In this document: positions 41,135 to 49,879 of the stretch, one piece after another
How the letters are laid out: the number at the start of each line of letters is the position of its first letter
Numbering within the stretch: position 1 is the first letter of the stretch
Assembly: GCF_021654035.1 (NCBI RefSeq)
Contig: NZ_JAJPDW010000004.1
Coordinates: 62,001-126,000 of the forward strand
Length of the DNA: 64,000 nucleotides
Origin: Microbacterium aurantiacum
GTDB lineage: Bacteria; Actinomycetota; Actinomycetes; Actinomycetales; Microbacteriaceae
Direction: 5' to 3'
Position numbers and translations under genes: made by a program
Notes under the pieces: generated by a model
Seen by the model: only the letters and a program-made list of their open reading frames with translations
Database searches by the model: none
Told to the model about the DNA's origin: nothing

Positions 41135-42798
41135 GACAGCCTCTCGGAGGGTTCGGCCTCGGGGACCTTGACGACGAAGGTGGATCCCACGCCGACCGCG
41201 CTCGTCACGGTGATCTCGCCGCCGAGCTGACGGACGATGTCGCGGCTGATGGCGAGGCCCAGTCCCGTCCCCGTCACCTGCGCCCCGGCGCGGTAGTACC
41301 GCTGGAACAGACGCGCGCACTCGTCCTCGGACATCCCCTGCCCGGTGTCGCGGACCACGATGCGGGTCCAGCCCGCGTCCATCGCGGTCGCCAGGTGGAC
41401 GTGACCCCCCTCGCGGTTGTACGTCACGGCGTTGGCGACGAGGTTGTCCACCACCTGGCGCAGGCGATCGGGGTCAGCCCAGCCGGTCGCGGGGCGGACC
41501 TCGTCGAGGTGGACGAGGACACCGCGCGCGTCCGCGCGCGGGCGGAGGGCCTGGGCCGATGCGGCGACGATGTCCTGCACCGCGACCATCCTCGGTTCGA
41601 CGGAGGTCGCCGCGGTTGCGGCGCTGCTCGAGGCGGCGAGGATGTCGCCGACGATCAGCAGGAGCCGTTCCGCGTTGCGCTCGGCGACCTGCAGGTCGCG
41701 ACGGACATCCGTCGGCGTCGCGGGTGCGTCGATGGCGAGATCGAGGTAGCCGATGATGGACGTGAGCGGCGTCCGCAGCTCGTGCGACACGGATGCGACC
41801 AGTTCATCCCTCGCGCGCAACGCGAGCAGTTCCGTCGTCACATCCCGCGACACCACGACGACACCGGCATCCGCTCCCGTGTCATCGACGAGGCGACGCG
41901 CGGTGATGCTGAGCGCGCGACGGGTGGCCGGATCGGAGCCGAACCAGGCGACGGCATCGTCGAAACCCTCGCCGCGCAACGCCCGCTCGAGCGGACGCTC
42001 GTCGTCGGGGAGCGGGGTGACCCCGTCGTCGCGGAAAGCAGGGGCCGTCCCCTCCCCGCCCACGGCCCGCTGGAGGCGCGCGTGCGCGTCGTTCGTCACC
42101 GCCACACGTCCGTCCCTGCCGACCCGGATCACGCCGAAGTCGACCGCATCCAAGACCTCGGTGACCGTCTGCTCCTGCAGGCGGGTCGTCTCCAGGAGTC
42201 GCCGGAGCAGGTCCGACTGCTTGACGAGCAGGTTCCGCTGCGCCGTGCTCCTCGAGGCGGCCACGTGGCTGCCGACCGCGACGGCGACGAGGACGACGGG
42301 GACCAGGACGGTCATGGCGCCCAGCGGGTCCCCTGTCGAGAGGAACACCAGAACGTTGACGCCGACCATCGCGGCGATCACGCTCCACAGCCCGACGAGG
42401 CCGAACGACGCGGCGAGCCAGGTCGCCGGGAACACCCACAGCAGACCGAGGGTCGTTCCGGGAGCCGCGAACTGCATGAGGGTGATCGCCACGCCGTCCA
42501 GCGCGGGGACGACGGCGACCCAGACCGGATGCAGTCGATTCCACGGGACCAACAGGGTGGCTCCCGCGACGGCGAACACCAGGACGACGCCCAGGAAGAA
42601 GAGCGCGGCATCGCCGGCGAAGGATCCGACGACGGCGAGCCCGGCGACGATGAAGACGACGGCGGTGAGCAGGATCTGGTTCAACAGGACCGCGCGATCG
42701 CGCGCGAGGTCGCTCGCGTCGGATGCGGCTCGTGGGGAGCGAGCCCCGACGGGCCGGCCGATGCGGGGAGTCGCCGGCCCGGTTGCACGCCGGGTCAT
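41131..42798 (-). CDS. Membrane histidine kinase with PAS domain
   Basis: A 555-residue kinase: about six helices at 38-185, a short coiled coil, a PAS-like domain at about 213-325, HisKA with phospho-acceptor His339 in SVSHELRTPLT, and an ATPase domain with N-box LVANAVTYN, DTGQGM and GTGLGLAISR. The sensor part is an MASE-like membrane region without a large outside domain, suggesting detection within the membrane or in the cytoplasm. TAGCGT six bases before ATG 42798 indicates a leaderless start. It heads an operon with the degenerate GGDEF protein. Confidence 0.92.
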   Translation of the reverse strand: MTRRATGPATPRIGRPVGARSPRAASDASDLARDRAVLLNQILLTAVVFIVAGLAVVGSFAGDAALFFLGVVLVFAVAGATLLVPWNRLHPVWVAVVPALDGVAITLMQFAAPGTTLGLLWVFPATWLAASFGLVGLWSVIAAMVGVNVLVFLSTGDPLGAMTVLVPVVLVAVAVGSHVAASRSTAQRNLLVKQSDLLRRLLETTRLQEQTVTEVLDAVDFGVIRVGRDGRVAVTNDAHARLQRAVGGEGTAPAFRDDGVTPLPDDERPLERALRGEGFDDAVAWFGSDPATRRALSITARRLVDDTGADAGVVVVSRDVTTELLALRARDELVASVSHELRTPLTSIIGYLDLAIDAPATPTDVRRDLQVAERNAERLLLIVGDILAASSSAATAATSVEPRMVAVQDIVAASAQALRPRADARGVLVHLDEVRPATGWADPDRLRQVVDNLVANAVTYNREGGHVHLATAMDAGWTRIVVRDTGQGMSEDECARLFQRYYRAGAQVTGTGLGLAISRDIVRQLGGEITVTSAVGVGSTFVVKVPEAEPSERLS

Positions 42799-42804
42799 AT
42801 CAGG

Positions 42805-42810
42805 ACGCTA
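42805..42810 (-). promoter_or_regulatory. leaderless -10 of the histidine kinase operon
   Basis: TAGCGT on the minus strand, six bases, ATG 42798. Confidence 0.65.
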
Positions 42811-42862
42811 ATGGATGCCGCGGGTGCCGTGCGGACGAATGACGCCGCGACACGCCCCTCTC

Positions 42863-43597
42863 TCATGTCGCGTTCCACAGCGCGCGGTAGAAGGCCTGTC
42901 GAACCGGATCGGGTTCGATCCCGTAGGCGGCGAAGAACTCCGCGTCCCATCCCGGACCGAAGTTCCATTCCAGACTCATGACGGCCACGGCGATGTCGGC
43001 CCACCGGTCCGCCCGGCCCGACGCACCGACGTCGACGTGGCCCACCCACCGGCCGTCCGCGTCGATCAGCGTGTTGGGGGCGCAGGCGTCACCGTGACAG
43101 ACGACCAGACGTTCCACGGCCGGCGCATCGTGCAACGCCGCGGGCACCCGGATCCCCCGCGCCCGTGCCGCTCCGATCCGCGCGGGCACCTCCCACGTGA
43201 AGGGGCATGCATCCACCGGCAACCGTTCATGCCATTGCCGGAGCCCCGCGCCGATCGCGCGGACCGTCCGTTGCGGCGCACGGGTCCCCCGCTCGGAGAC
43301 CGCGCTCTCCCCCGCCATGCCCGTCGTCACGAGCCATTCGTGCGTGGCATCCCCACCCCAGGAGCGCACCTCGGGCACGGCGGTGAACGAGGATGCCCAG
43401 CGGAGGCGATCGACCTCCGCCGCCACGGAGGTCTCGCCGCCGCGGGGCTGCAGCTTGACGAACACGACGTCGTCCTCGCCCGCACCCCGGAACGTCACGC
43501 CGCCGGCGTCGTTGAGCCACACCGCGCTCAGGTCCACGCCGGGCACGAGCGCGCGCACCCGATCGGGGATGTCGACCGGATGCGCCGGAATGCTCAT
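42863..43597 (-). CDS. APH(3')-like aminoglycoside phosphotransferase family protein
   Basis: A 244-residue APH-fold kinase, close to the length of APH(3') enzymes. ATP-binding Lys48 and Glu61, the catalytic loop CHGDACAPN (His168, Asp170, Asn175) and metal-binding Asp189 in HVDVG followed by GRADRWADIAVA match the APH(3') pattern, and the C-terminal AYGIEPDPVRQAFYRAL does too. It may phosphorylate aminoglycosides or a related cellular substrate. ATG 43597 overlaps the MFS stop (ATGA), making an exporter/modifying-enzyme pair. Resistance is not proven by sequence. Confidence 0.85.
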   Translation of the reverse strand: MSIPAHPVDIPDRVRALVPGVDLSAVWLNDAGGVTFRGAGEDDVVFVKLQPRGGETSVAAEVDRLRWASSFTAVPEVRSWGGDATHEWLVTTGMAGESAVSERGTRAPQRTVRAIGAGLRQWHERLPVDACPFTWEVPARIGAARARGIRVPAALHDAPAVERLVVCHGDACAPNTLIDADGRWVGHVDVGASGRADRWADIAVAVMSLEWNFGPGWDAEFFAAYGIEPDPVRQAFYRALWNAT

Positions 43598-45177
43598 CGG
43601 CCGGCATCCTCCTGCTCGTATTCCGCGACCAGCGCGAGCTCGCGCTCTTTCCGCGGCAGGAAGATCCCCACCACCACCGCGCCGAGCGCGATGGCGATGG
43701 CACCGACCGCGTACGCCGCGATGGCGCCGTCCACGAGACTCTGCTGCGCCGCCTGGACGATCTGATCCCTGTACTGCGGGTACTGCTCGGCCACGTGCAT
43801 CGCCGAGGCATAGGAGGCCTGCAGGGCGGCGACCACCTGAGCGCTGATGCTGTCCGCTTCGTCCGAACCGGCGATGAGGGTGCCGAAGGAACGGGCGAAG
43901 CCCGCGGCCAGGATCGCCCCGAGCACGCCCTGCATGATCGAGCCGCCGAGATCCCGCTGCAGGTCCGCCGTGGCGGACGCCATCCCGACGCGTCGGACCG
44001 GCGTGGATTCGGTGATGGCCCGGGAAGCGGGGGTCATGGCGAATCCGGCCCCGATCCCGATGACGAGATAGGCCACGCTCACCCACCAGAACGGGGTGGT
44101 GGTGTTCCAGAAGAGCATCGTGATGAACCCGAGCAGAACGAAGCCGTATCCGAGCAGCATCGTGAAACGCGACCCCCGGGCGAGCACCAGACGGGCCGAG
44201 TGGGGCGCGACGAGCAGCAGACCGACGCCTGCGGGGATGATCGACAGCGACGCGTCGAGGGTCGAATACCCGAGGATGTTCTGCTGGAACTGCTGCCCGA
44301 CGAACATGGCCCCCATGAGGGAGCCGAACACGATGAGACCCCCGGTGGCCGGAGCCCAGAACATCCGTCGCCGCGCGATGCGCAGGTCGTACAGCGGGGA
44401 GCGCGCCCGCCGCTGACGCCACCCGAAGAGGAGGAGGAGCACGGCGCCGCTGACGAGGAGGATCAGCCCGAACGTCGCCGTCGTGGGGACGAAGACCGTG
44501 GACAGCCCCAGGACGAGACACGCGACCATGAAGACGGACAGCACCCCGCCGAGGTGGTCGACGCGGTCGGAGTTCTCCGCCACGTGGGAGGGCACGAACA
44601 GCACGACCAGCACCAGCGCGGCCACCGCGAAGGGCACCGCGAGGAAGAACGCCGCGCCCCACCAGAACCAGAGGAGGAGGATGCCGGCCAGGACCGAGCC
44701 GATGACCGTCGCCGTCGCGGACACCGCCGACCACAGGGCGATCGCGAGCGTGCGCTGGCGGCCCGGTGCCCAGAGAGCGGTGATGAGCGAGAGCGTCACG
44801 GGATACGCCATCCCCGCGGCGATGCCCGTGAAGATCCGTGCGACCACGAGCATCTCGATCGAGGCGGCGAAGGCGGCGAAGAAGCTCACCACCACGGTCA
44901 GCGCCAGCCCGAGGACGAGCAGCTGCTTGCGTCCGTAGCGGTCGGCCACGGCCCCGAGGTAGAGCACCGACATCGCGAGCCCCAGCGAGCATCCCACCGC
45001 GACGAGGTTGAGTGCCGTCTGCCCCGCACCGAACGCGTCGCCGATGTCCGGGAGGGCGATGTTGGCCGCTGCGAGGTTGATGTTGCACACCAGCGCTCCC
45101 AGGATGAGCGCGGTCAGCACGAGGCGGGGGCGCGGGGGCGCTTCGGCGGGAGCCGTCGGCGAGGCGGGTGAACTCAC
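43594..45177 (-). CDS. DHA2-type MFS multidrug exporter
   Basis: A 527-residue MFS protein with a predicted fourteen helices and no large soluble domain. ALPDIGDAFGAGQTALNLVAVG, GAVADRYGRKQLL and RIFTGIAAGMAYPVTLSLI are EmrB/QacA-type marks. The last 90 residues include a loop before the final helix. GTG 45177 follows TAGGGT (45185-45190) by seven bases, so a leaderless start is likely; GTG 45186 would overlap that -10. It is coupled to the APH-like gene. Confidence 0.9.
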   Translation of the reverse strand: MSSPASPTAPAEAPPRPRLVLTALILGALVCNINLAAANIALPDIGDAFGAGQTALNLVAVGCSLGLAMSVLYLGAVADRYGRKQLLVLGLALTVVVSFFAAFAASIEMLVVARIFTGIAAGMAYPVTLSLITALWAPGRQRTLAIALWSAVSATATVIGSVLAGILLLWFWWGAAFFLAVPFAVAALVLVVLFVPSHVAENSDRVDHLGGVLSVFMVACLVLGLSTVFVPTTATFGLILLVSGAVLLLLFGWRQRRARSPLYDLRIARRRMFWAPATGGLIVFGSLMGAMFVGQQFQQNILGYSTLDASLSIIPAGVGLLLVAPHSARLVLARGSRFTMLLGYGFVLLGFITMLFWNTTTPFWWVSVAYLVIGIGAGFAMTPASRAITESTPVRRVGMASATADLQRDLGGSIMQGVLGAILAAGFARSFGTLIAGSDEADSISAQVVAALQASYASAMHVAEQYPQYRDQIVQAAQQSLVDGAIAAYAVGAIAIALGAVVVGIFLPRKERELALVAEYEQEDAGR

Positions 45178-45184
45178 GCGCCCC

Positions 45185-45190
45185 ACCCTA
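45185..45190 (-). promoter_or_regulatory. leaderless -10 of the MFS/APH operon
   Basis: TAGGGT on the minus strand, seven bases before GTG 45177. Confidence 0.5.
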
Positions 45191-45227
45191 GCGAGGCGGG
45201 TAGCCCCCGTGTCGGTCGCGCCTCTGC

Positions 45228-45233
45228 CAGGAT
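45228..45233 (+). promoter_or_regulatory. leaderless -10 of the FUSC gene
   Basis: CAGGAT, six bases, GTG 45240. The first base deviates from TANNNT. Confidence 0.5.
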
Positions 45234-45239
45234 CGCCTC

Positions 45240-46217
45240 GTGGCTCTTCCCATCGGTCCCGCGCGGCTCGCCGTCCTCGTCGGCGCGGTGCTCACGCCGC
45301 TGATCGCGGTCGCAGCCACCCCCCTCTCGAGTGCGCTGGGGGCGAGCGTCCTGGGGGTGATCGCGACCGCGGGGTCCGTCCGGCGCGGGACGCCGGCGAT
45401 GTGGCGCATGGCGGTGTCGTCGACGCTCGTCGCCCTGCTCGCGGGACTCGCCACGCTGACGGGCGATGCGGTGCCGATCGTCGGCACGGCGCTCGTGGTG
45501 ATCGCCTCCCTCGCGACCAGCGCCCTCCCCCGGTACGGCCTCACCGCCTCGGGCGGGATGGTCGTCACCCTCGCGGCTCTCCTTCTGATCACGCCTGTCT
45601 CGACGCCCGTCGACGACATCGGCGCGTGGGCGGGACCGGTCTTCGTCGCCCTCGTGGTGGGCGCAACGAGCGGGTGGATCGCCGCGGTGCTGTCCGTCGC
45701 CCTCCGCGGCCACACGCTCCCACGGCCCGAGCTGCCCACCCCCACGGTGCCCTACAGCGTCCTGCTCGCCGTGCTCGCGGGTGGGTTCACGCTCGTGAGC
45801 CTGTGGGCATTCCCCGATTCGAACGCCTGGTGGACGGTCCTCACCGTCGCCGTCATCCTGCAGCCCACACGCGACCGGTTGTGGTCGAAGCTGGGCGCGC
45901 GTGTGCTGGGAACGCTGATCGGCGGAGCGGTGGCCGCCGGGCTGGCGCTGATCCTCCCCACCGCCGTCGCGCCAGTGGCGCTCGGACTCATCGCGCTCGC
46001 CGCCAACGTCGTCCTCACGGTCCGCGGCGCCGCCTACTGGGCATCGGCGACGGCCGTGACCATCACGGTGGTGATGCTCACCTTCGACCGCGACGACCTG
46101 CTGCGGGGGGACCTCGAGCGCGTCGTGTTCACGCTGCTCGCCGCCGCCGTCACCGGGGCCGCGGTCGTGCTCCTCCGCGTCCTCCCGCCGCCACGACGGC
46201 AACCGCGCGCCGGATGA
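45240..46217 (+). CDS. FUSC family membrane protein
   Basis: A 325-residue membrane protein with two blocks of about five helices. The second block has the FUSC mark NAWWTVLTVAVILQPTRDRLWSKLGARVLGT-like sequence near residues 195-225, including the QPT..R..KLGAR.LGT core. FUSC proteins are efflux proteins related to fusaric acid and aromatic acid exporters; the substrate here is unknown. It lacks the long cytoplasmic domain of larger members. The GTG at 45240 is leaderless. It is divergent from the MFS/APH operon. Confidence 0.82.
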   Translation: MALPIGPARLAVLVGAVLTPLIAVAATPLSSALGASVLGVIATAGSVRRGTPAMWRMAVSSTLVALLAGLATLTGDAVPIVGTALVVIASLATSALPRYGLTASGGMVVTLAALLLITPVSTPVDDIGAWAGPVFVALVVGATSGWIAAVLSVALRGHTLPRPELPTPTVPYSVLLAVLAGGFTLVSLWAFPDSNAWWTVLTVAVILQPTRDRLWSKLGARVLGTLIGGAVAAGLALILPTAVAPVALGLIALAANVVLTVRGAAYWASATAVTITVVMLTFDRDDLLRGDLERVVFTLLAAAVTGAAVVLLRVLPPPRRQPRAG

Positions 46218-46223
46218 AACGGC

Positions 46224-46257
46224 GACGGGCCGGAACCCCGAAGGATTCCGGCCCGTC
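46224..46257. terminator. bidirectional terminator between FUSC gene and rpsA
   Basis: A perfect 12-bp stem GACGGGCCGGAA/TTCCGGCCCGTC with a ten-base loop between two convergent genes. Confidence 0.88.
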
Positions 46258-46277
46258 GACCGTCAGAGTGTCTCGAC

Positions 46278-47732
46278 TCAGCGGCCGGAGAGCTTCTCGC
46301 GCAGGGCGGCGAGGGCCTCGTCGTCGGCGAGGGTGCCGACGGAGCTGCTCTCGGACGCGAACGACGAGCCGCCGACGCCGGCGGTCGCGACGGCCTCGGC
46401 CTCGGCCTCGAGGGCCTTGGCGACGGCAGCCTTGTGGGCCTCCCAGCGCGCGTGGGCCGCAGCGTACTCCTGCTCCCACTTCTCGCGCTGCTCGTCGAAT
46501 CCTTCGAGCCAGGCGTTGGTCTCGGGGTCGAAGCCCTCGGGGTACTTGTACTCGCCGTTCTCGTCGTACTCCGTGACCATGCCGTACAGGGCCGGGTCGA
46601 ACTCGGTGCCGTTGGGGTCGACCGACTCGTTGGCCTGCTTGAGCGACAGCGAGATGCGGCGACGCTCGAGGTCGATGTCGATGATCTTGACGAAGACCTC
46701 TTCGCCGACCGAAACGACCTGCTCAGCGAGCTCGACGTGCTTGCCGGAGAGCTCGGAGATGTGGACCAGACCCTCGATGCCGTCGGCGACGCGGACGAAC
46801 GCACCGAAGGGGACGAGCTTGGTGACCTTGCCCGGCGCGACCTGACCGATCGCGTGGGTACGGGCGAACACCTGCCACGGGTCTTCCTGGGTGGCCTTCA
46901 GCGAGAGCGACACGCGCTCGCGGTCGAGGTCCACCTCGAGGATCTCGACGGTGACTTCCTGGCCGACCTCGACGACCTCGGACGCGTGCTCGATGTGCTT
47001 CCACGAGAGCTCCGAGACGTGGACGAGACCGTCGACGCCACCGAGGTCGACGAACGCACCGAAGTTGACGATCGAGGAGACCGTGCCCTTGCGGACCTGA
47101 CCCTTGTGGAGGTTGTTGAGGAACGTGGTGCGCGACTCGGACTGCGTCTGCTCGAGCAGGGCGCGGCGCGAGAGCACGACGTTGTTGCGGTTCTTGTCGA
47201 GCTCGAGGATCTTCGCTTCGATCTCCTGGCCGAGGTACGGCGTGAGGTCGCGGACACGACGGAGCTCGATCAGCGAGGCGGGCAGGAAGCCGCGCAGGCC
47301 GATGTCGACGATGAGGCCACCCTTGACGACCTCGATGACCTGACCGGTGACGACACCGTCGGTCTCCTTGATCTTCTCCACGTCGCCCCACGCGCGCTCG
47401 TACTGCGCACGCTTCTTCGACAGGATGAGGCGGCCTTCCTTGTCCTCCTTCTGGAGGACCAGCGCCTCGACCTCGTCGCCGACCTTGACGACCTCGTTGG
47501 GGTCGACGTCGTGCTTGATGGAGAGCTCGCGAGAGGGGATGACACCCTCGGTCTTGTATCCGACGTCGAGGAGGACCTCGTCGCGGTCGATCTTCACCAC
47601 GGTGCCTTCGATGAGGTCGCCGTCGTTGAAGAACTTCAGGGTCTTTTCGACCGCGGCCAGGAAGTCTTCGGCAGATCCGATGTCGTTGATCGCGACCTGC
47701 TTGATGGCCGGGGCGGTCGTTGCGGTAGTCAT
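46278..47732 (-). CDS. rpsA: 30S ribosomal protein S1
   Basis: A 484-residue S1 with four S1 (OB-fold) repeats at about residues 35-105, 122-188, 205-277 and 290-362, visible as repeated EGTVVKI/GLVHVSELS-type blocks, and an acidic alanine/glutamate-rich C-terminal 120 residues. It helps mRNA bind the ribosome; leaderless mRNAs, common here, need it less. ATG 47732 is preceded by AAGGACAACCCACTAC. Codon choice is strongly biased to highly expressed gene codons. A leader of unknown length lies upstream. Confidence 0.97.
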   Translation of the reverse strand: MTTATTAPAIKQVAINDIGSAEDFLAAVEKTLKFFNDGDLIEGTVVKIDRDEVLLDVGYKTEGVIPSRELSIKHDVDPNEVVKVGDEVEALVLQKEDKEGRLILSKKRAQYERAWGDVEKIKETDGVVTGQVIEVVKGGLIVDIGLRGFLPASLIELRRVRDLTPYLGQEIEAKILELDKNRNNVVLSRRALLEQTQSESRTTFLNNLHKGQVRKGTVSSIVNFGAFVDLGGVDGLVHVSELSWKHIEHASEVVEVGQEVTVEILEVDLDRERVSLSLKATQEDPWQVFARTHAIGQVAPGKVTKLVPFGAFVRVADGIEGLVHISELSGKHVELAEQVVSVGEEVFVKIIDIDLERRRISLSLKQANESVDPNGTEFDPALYGMVTEYDENGEYKYPEGFDPETNAWLEGFDEQREKWEQEYAAAHARWEAHKAAVAKALEAEAEAVATAGVGGSSFASESSSVGTLADDEALAALREKLSGR

Positions 47733-48086
47733 GTAGTGGGTTGTCCTTGGATGGTTGGGGTATCGGGGCCCGACGGAGTGGTTCTCTCCGGATGCCGGAG
47801 GCAGGCGGATGCCCTCGCCGTGGCCGGGTGGATGGGGTCGTACGCGTCGTTCTCCCGCCCGAGGGCGGCGGGCACGCCGAAGCGCGTCCTGAGAATGACA
47901 CTTCAGGCTATCAGAGAGCCCGCTCCGTGCGCGATCCCGCGCCCGCGCATGCGCCGAGGACCGGCGACCGTGCCGGAACAGGCGGACTCGGGCGACATCG
48001 TCCTGTTTCCGCCGGATCTCCTGTGTCCGACACCGTCACCCTGATAGCGTGCGACGCAGCCGAGCCACCAGCGAAGGACGGTACTC
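47733..48086. other. intergenic region upstream of rpsA and the NSS transporter gene
   Basis: 354 bases without a supportable gene, holding two divergent promoters. TAGCGT at 48045-48050 is a likely -10 for the transporter. On the rpsA side a short CTCCGG/CCGGAG hairpin (47786-47800) lies 54 bases from the start. No riboswitch or RNA gene is recognisable. Confidence 0.5.
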
Positions 48087-49697
48087 ATGAGTTCAGCAGC
48101 CCGTGGAACCTCCGCCCCCGACGCCGTGGAGCGGCCCCGGGAGGAATGGACCGGCCAGCTCGGGTTCATCCTCGCCGCGATCGGCTCCGCCGTCGGCCTC
48201 GGCAACATCTGGCGCTTCCCCGGCGTCGCCTACGAGAACGGCGGTGGGGCGTTCCTCATCCCGTACCTCGTCGCGCTGATCACCGCCGGCATCCCGATCC
48301 TCTTCCTCGACTACGCGATCGGCCATCGCTTCCGCGGGGCCGCGCCCACGGCGTTCCGCCGGCTCGGGGGCCCGCGACACGGCCGATGGCTCGAGGGACT
48401 GGGGTGGTTCCAGGTCGCCATCGCCTTCGTCATCGGCCTCTACTACACGGCGGTCATCGCGTGGGCGGCGAGCTTCTTCGTCTTCTCGTTCGATCTGCGC
48501 TGGGGCGATGACCCGCAGGCCTTCCTGATCAACGAGTATCTCCAGGTGGGCGACCCCGGCTTCAGCCTCGAATTCGTCCCCGGCGTCCTCATCCCGCTCG
48601 CGATCGTGTGGGTCGTCGTCATCGCGGTCCTCGCCGCCGGCGTCGCCAAGGGCATTCAGCGGGCGAACGTCATCTTCCTGCCACTGCTGGTGGTCGCCTT
48701 CCTCATCCTGGTGGTGCGGGCGCTGTTCCTCGACGGCGCCGCCGACGGACTCAACGCGCTGTTCACGCCCGACTGGGCGGCGCTGGCGAACCCCGATGTG
48801 TGGATCGCCGCCTACAGCCAGATCTTCTTCTCGCTGTCGATCGCCTTCGGCATCATGATCACGTACGCGTCCTACCGCCGCCGCCGCGCGAACCTCACCG
48901 GGCCGGGTCTCGTCGTGGCCTTCTCGAACTCCTCGTTCGAGATCCTCGCGGGCATCGGCGTCTTCGCCACGCTCGGGTTCTTCGCGTTCGAGCAGAACGT
49001 CTCGGTCGCAGACCTCGAGGGCCTCACGGGCGTCGGACTGTCCTTCATCACCTTCCCCGCGATCGTGTCGCAGATGCCGGGCGGTCCGATCTTCGGAGCG
49101 CTGTTCTTCGGCTCGCTGGTGATGGCCGGGTTCACGTCGCTCCTGTCGGTCCTCCAGGTCGTGTCGGCGGCCATCCAGGAGAAGACGGGGATGTCGCCGC
49201 GGCGCGCCGCGGTGACGCTCGGCGTGGTCTCGGCGATCCTCTCGATCCTGCTGTTCTCCACCACGACCGGCCTCATCGCGCTGGACACCACCGACCACTG
49301 GGCGAACAACATCGGCATCGTCGCGTCCGCGATCGCCACGTCCGTGCTCGTCATCTGGGTGCTGCGCAAGGGCGGGGAGCTGCGGTTCCACCTCAACGCC
49401 GTCTCGACGTTCCGGGTCGGCAGGGTCTGGGTGTTCCTGGTCGGAGGACTGGCGCCGGTCGTCCTCACCTACATGCTGGTGACGCGGATCATCGCGCTCC
49501 TCATCGACGGCTACGAGGGGTACCCCGGCGAATACCTCGCCGTGGTCGGATGGGGCACCGTCCTCCTCCTGGTCGTCGCCGCCGTCGTCCTGCCGCTCGT
49601 GCCGTGGAAGAGGCGGCCCGATGACTTCACCGCGTGGCCTCCGGTCGACGAGGCCTCCGCGACGACCCTCCTCGCCCGCCGAAAGGACGCACGATGA
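48087..49697 (+). CDS. Sodium-dependent transporter, NSS/SNF family
   Basis: A 536-residue transporter with about twelve helices. The N-terminal signature GSAVGLGNIWRFPGVAYENGG (unwound helix 1, sodium and substrate site) and the SIAFGIMITYASY and FAFEQN segments identify the neurotransmitter:sodium symporter family. Bacterial members import amino acids such as methionine, alanine, tyrosine or tryptophan. AAGGAC precedes ATG 48087. The overlapping MetS-like gene behind it favours methionine or alanine uptake as in Corynebacterium MetPS. Confidence 0.93.
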   Translation: MSSAARGTSAPDAVERPREEWTGQLGFILAAIGSAVGLGNIWRFPGVAYENGGGAFLIPYLVALITAGIPILFLDYAIGHRFRGAAPTAFRRLGGPRHGRWLEGLGWFQVAIAFVIGLYYTAVIAWAASFFVFSFDLRWGDDPQAFLINEYLQVGDPGFSLEFVPGVLIPLAIVWVVVIAVLAAGVAKGIQRANVIFLPLLVVAFLILVVRALFLDGAADGLNALFTPDWAALANPDVWIAAYSQIFFSLSIAFGIMITYASYRRRRANLTGPGLVVAFSNSSFEILAGIGVFATLGFFAFEQNVSVADLEGLTGVGLSFITFPAIVSQMPGGPIFGALFFGSLVMAGFTSLLSVLQVVSAAIQEKTGMSPRRAAVTLGVVSAILSILLFSTTTGLIALDTTDHWANNIGIVASAIATSVLVIWVLRKGGELRFHLNAVSTFRVGRVWVFLVGGLAPVVLTYMLVTRIIALLIDGYEGYPGEYLAVVGWGTVLLLVVAAVVLPLVPWKRRPDDFTAWPPVDEASATTLLARRKDAR

Positions 49698-49861
49698 CCC
49701 CCATCGCCATCACCTTCCTCGTCCTCGCCATCGTCGTCGTCTGGGGCGGACTCATCGCGAGCGTGCTCTTCCTCGCGCGGCAGCCGGAGCGGGCCGAGTT
49801 CCCCGCCGGGGGCACCGACGACCATCGCGAGGATGCCGGGCCCGTCGAGCGCGACACATGA
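49694..49861 (+). CDS. MetS-like small subunit of the NSS transporter
   Basis: A 55-residue protein with one N-terminal membrane helix (about residues 4-27) and a short acidic tail. It matches the MetS family of small subunits that are needed for methionine/alanine import with an NSS transporter. ATG 49694 overlaps the transporter stop (ATGA), which decides the start over an earlier in-frame ATG at 49634 inside the transporter gene. Confidence 0.85.
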   Translation: MTPIAITFLVLAIVVVWGGLIASVLFLARQPERAEFPAGGTDDHREDAGPVERDT

Positions 49862-49879
49862 CCCGGCCGCACCCGCGCC

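Noticed and set aside
47733-48086. Riboswitch or small RNA in the rpsA upstream region
   Set aside because: Only a 6-bp hairpin is visible and no known riboswitch core could be recognised.
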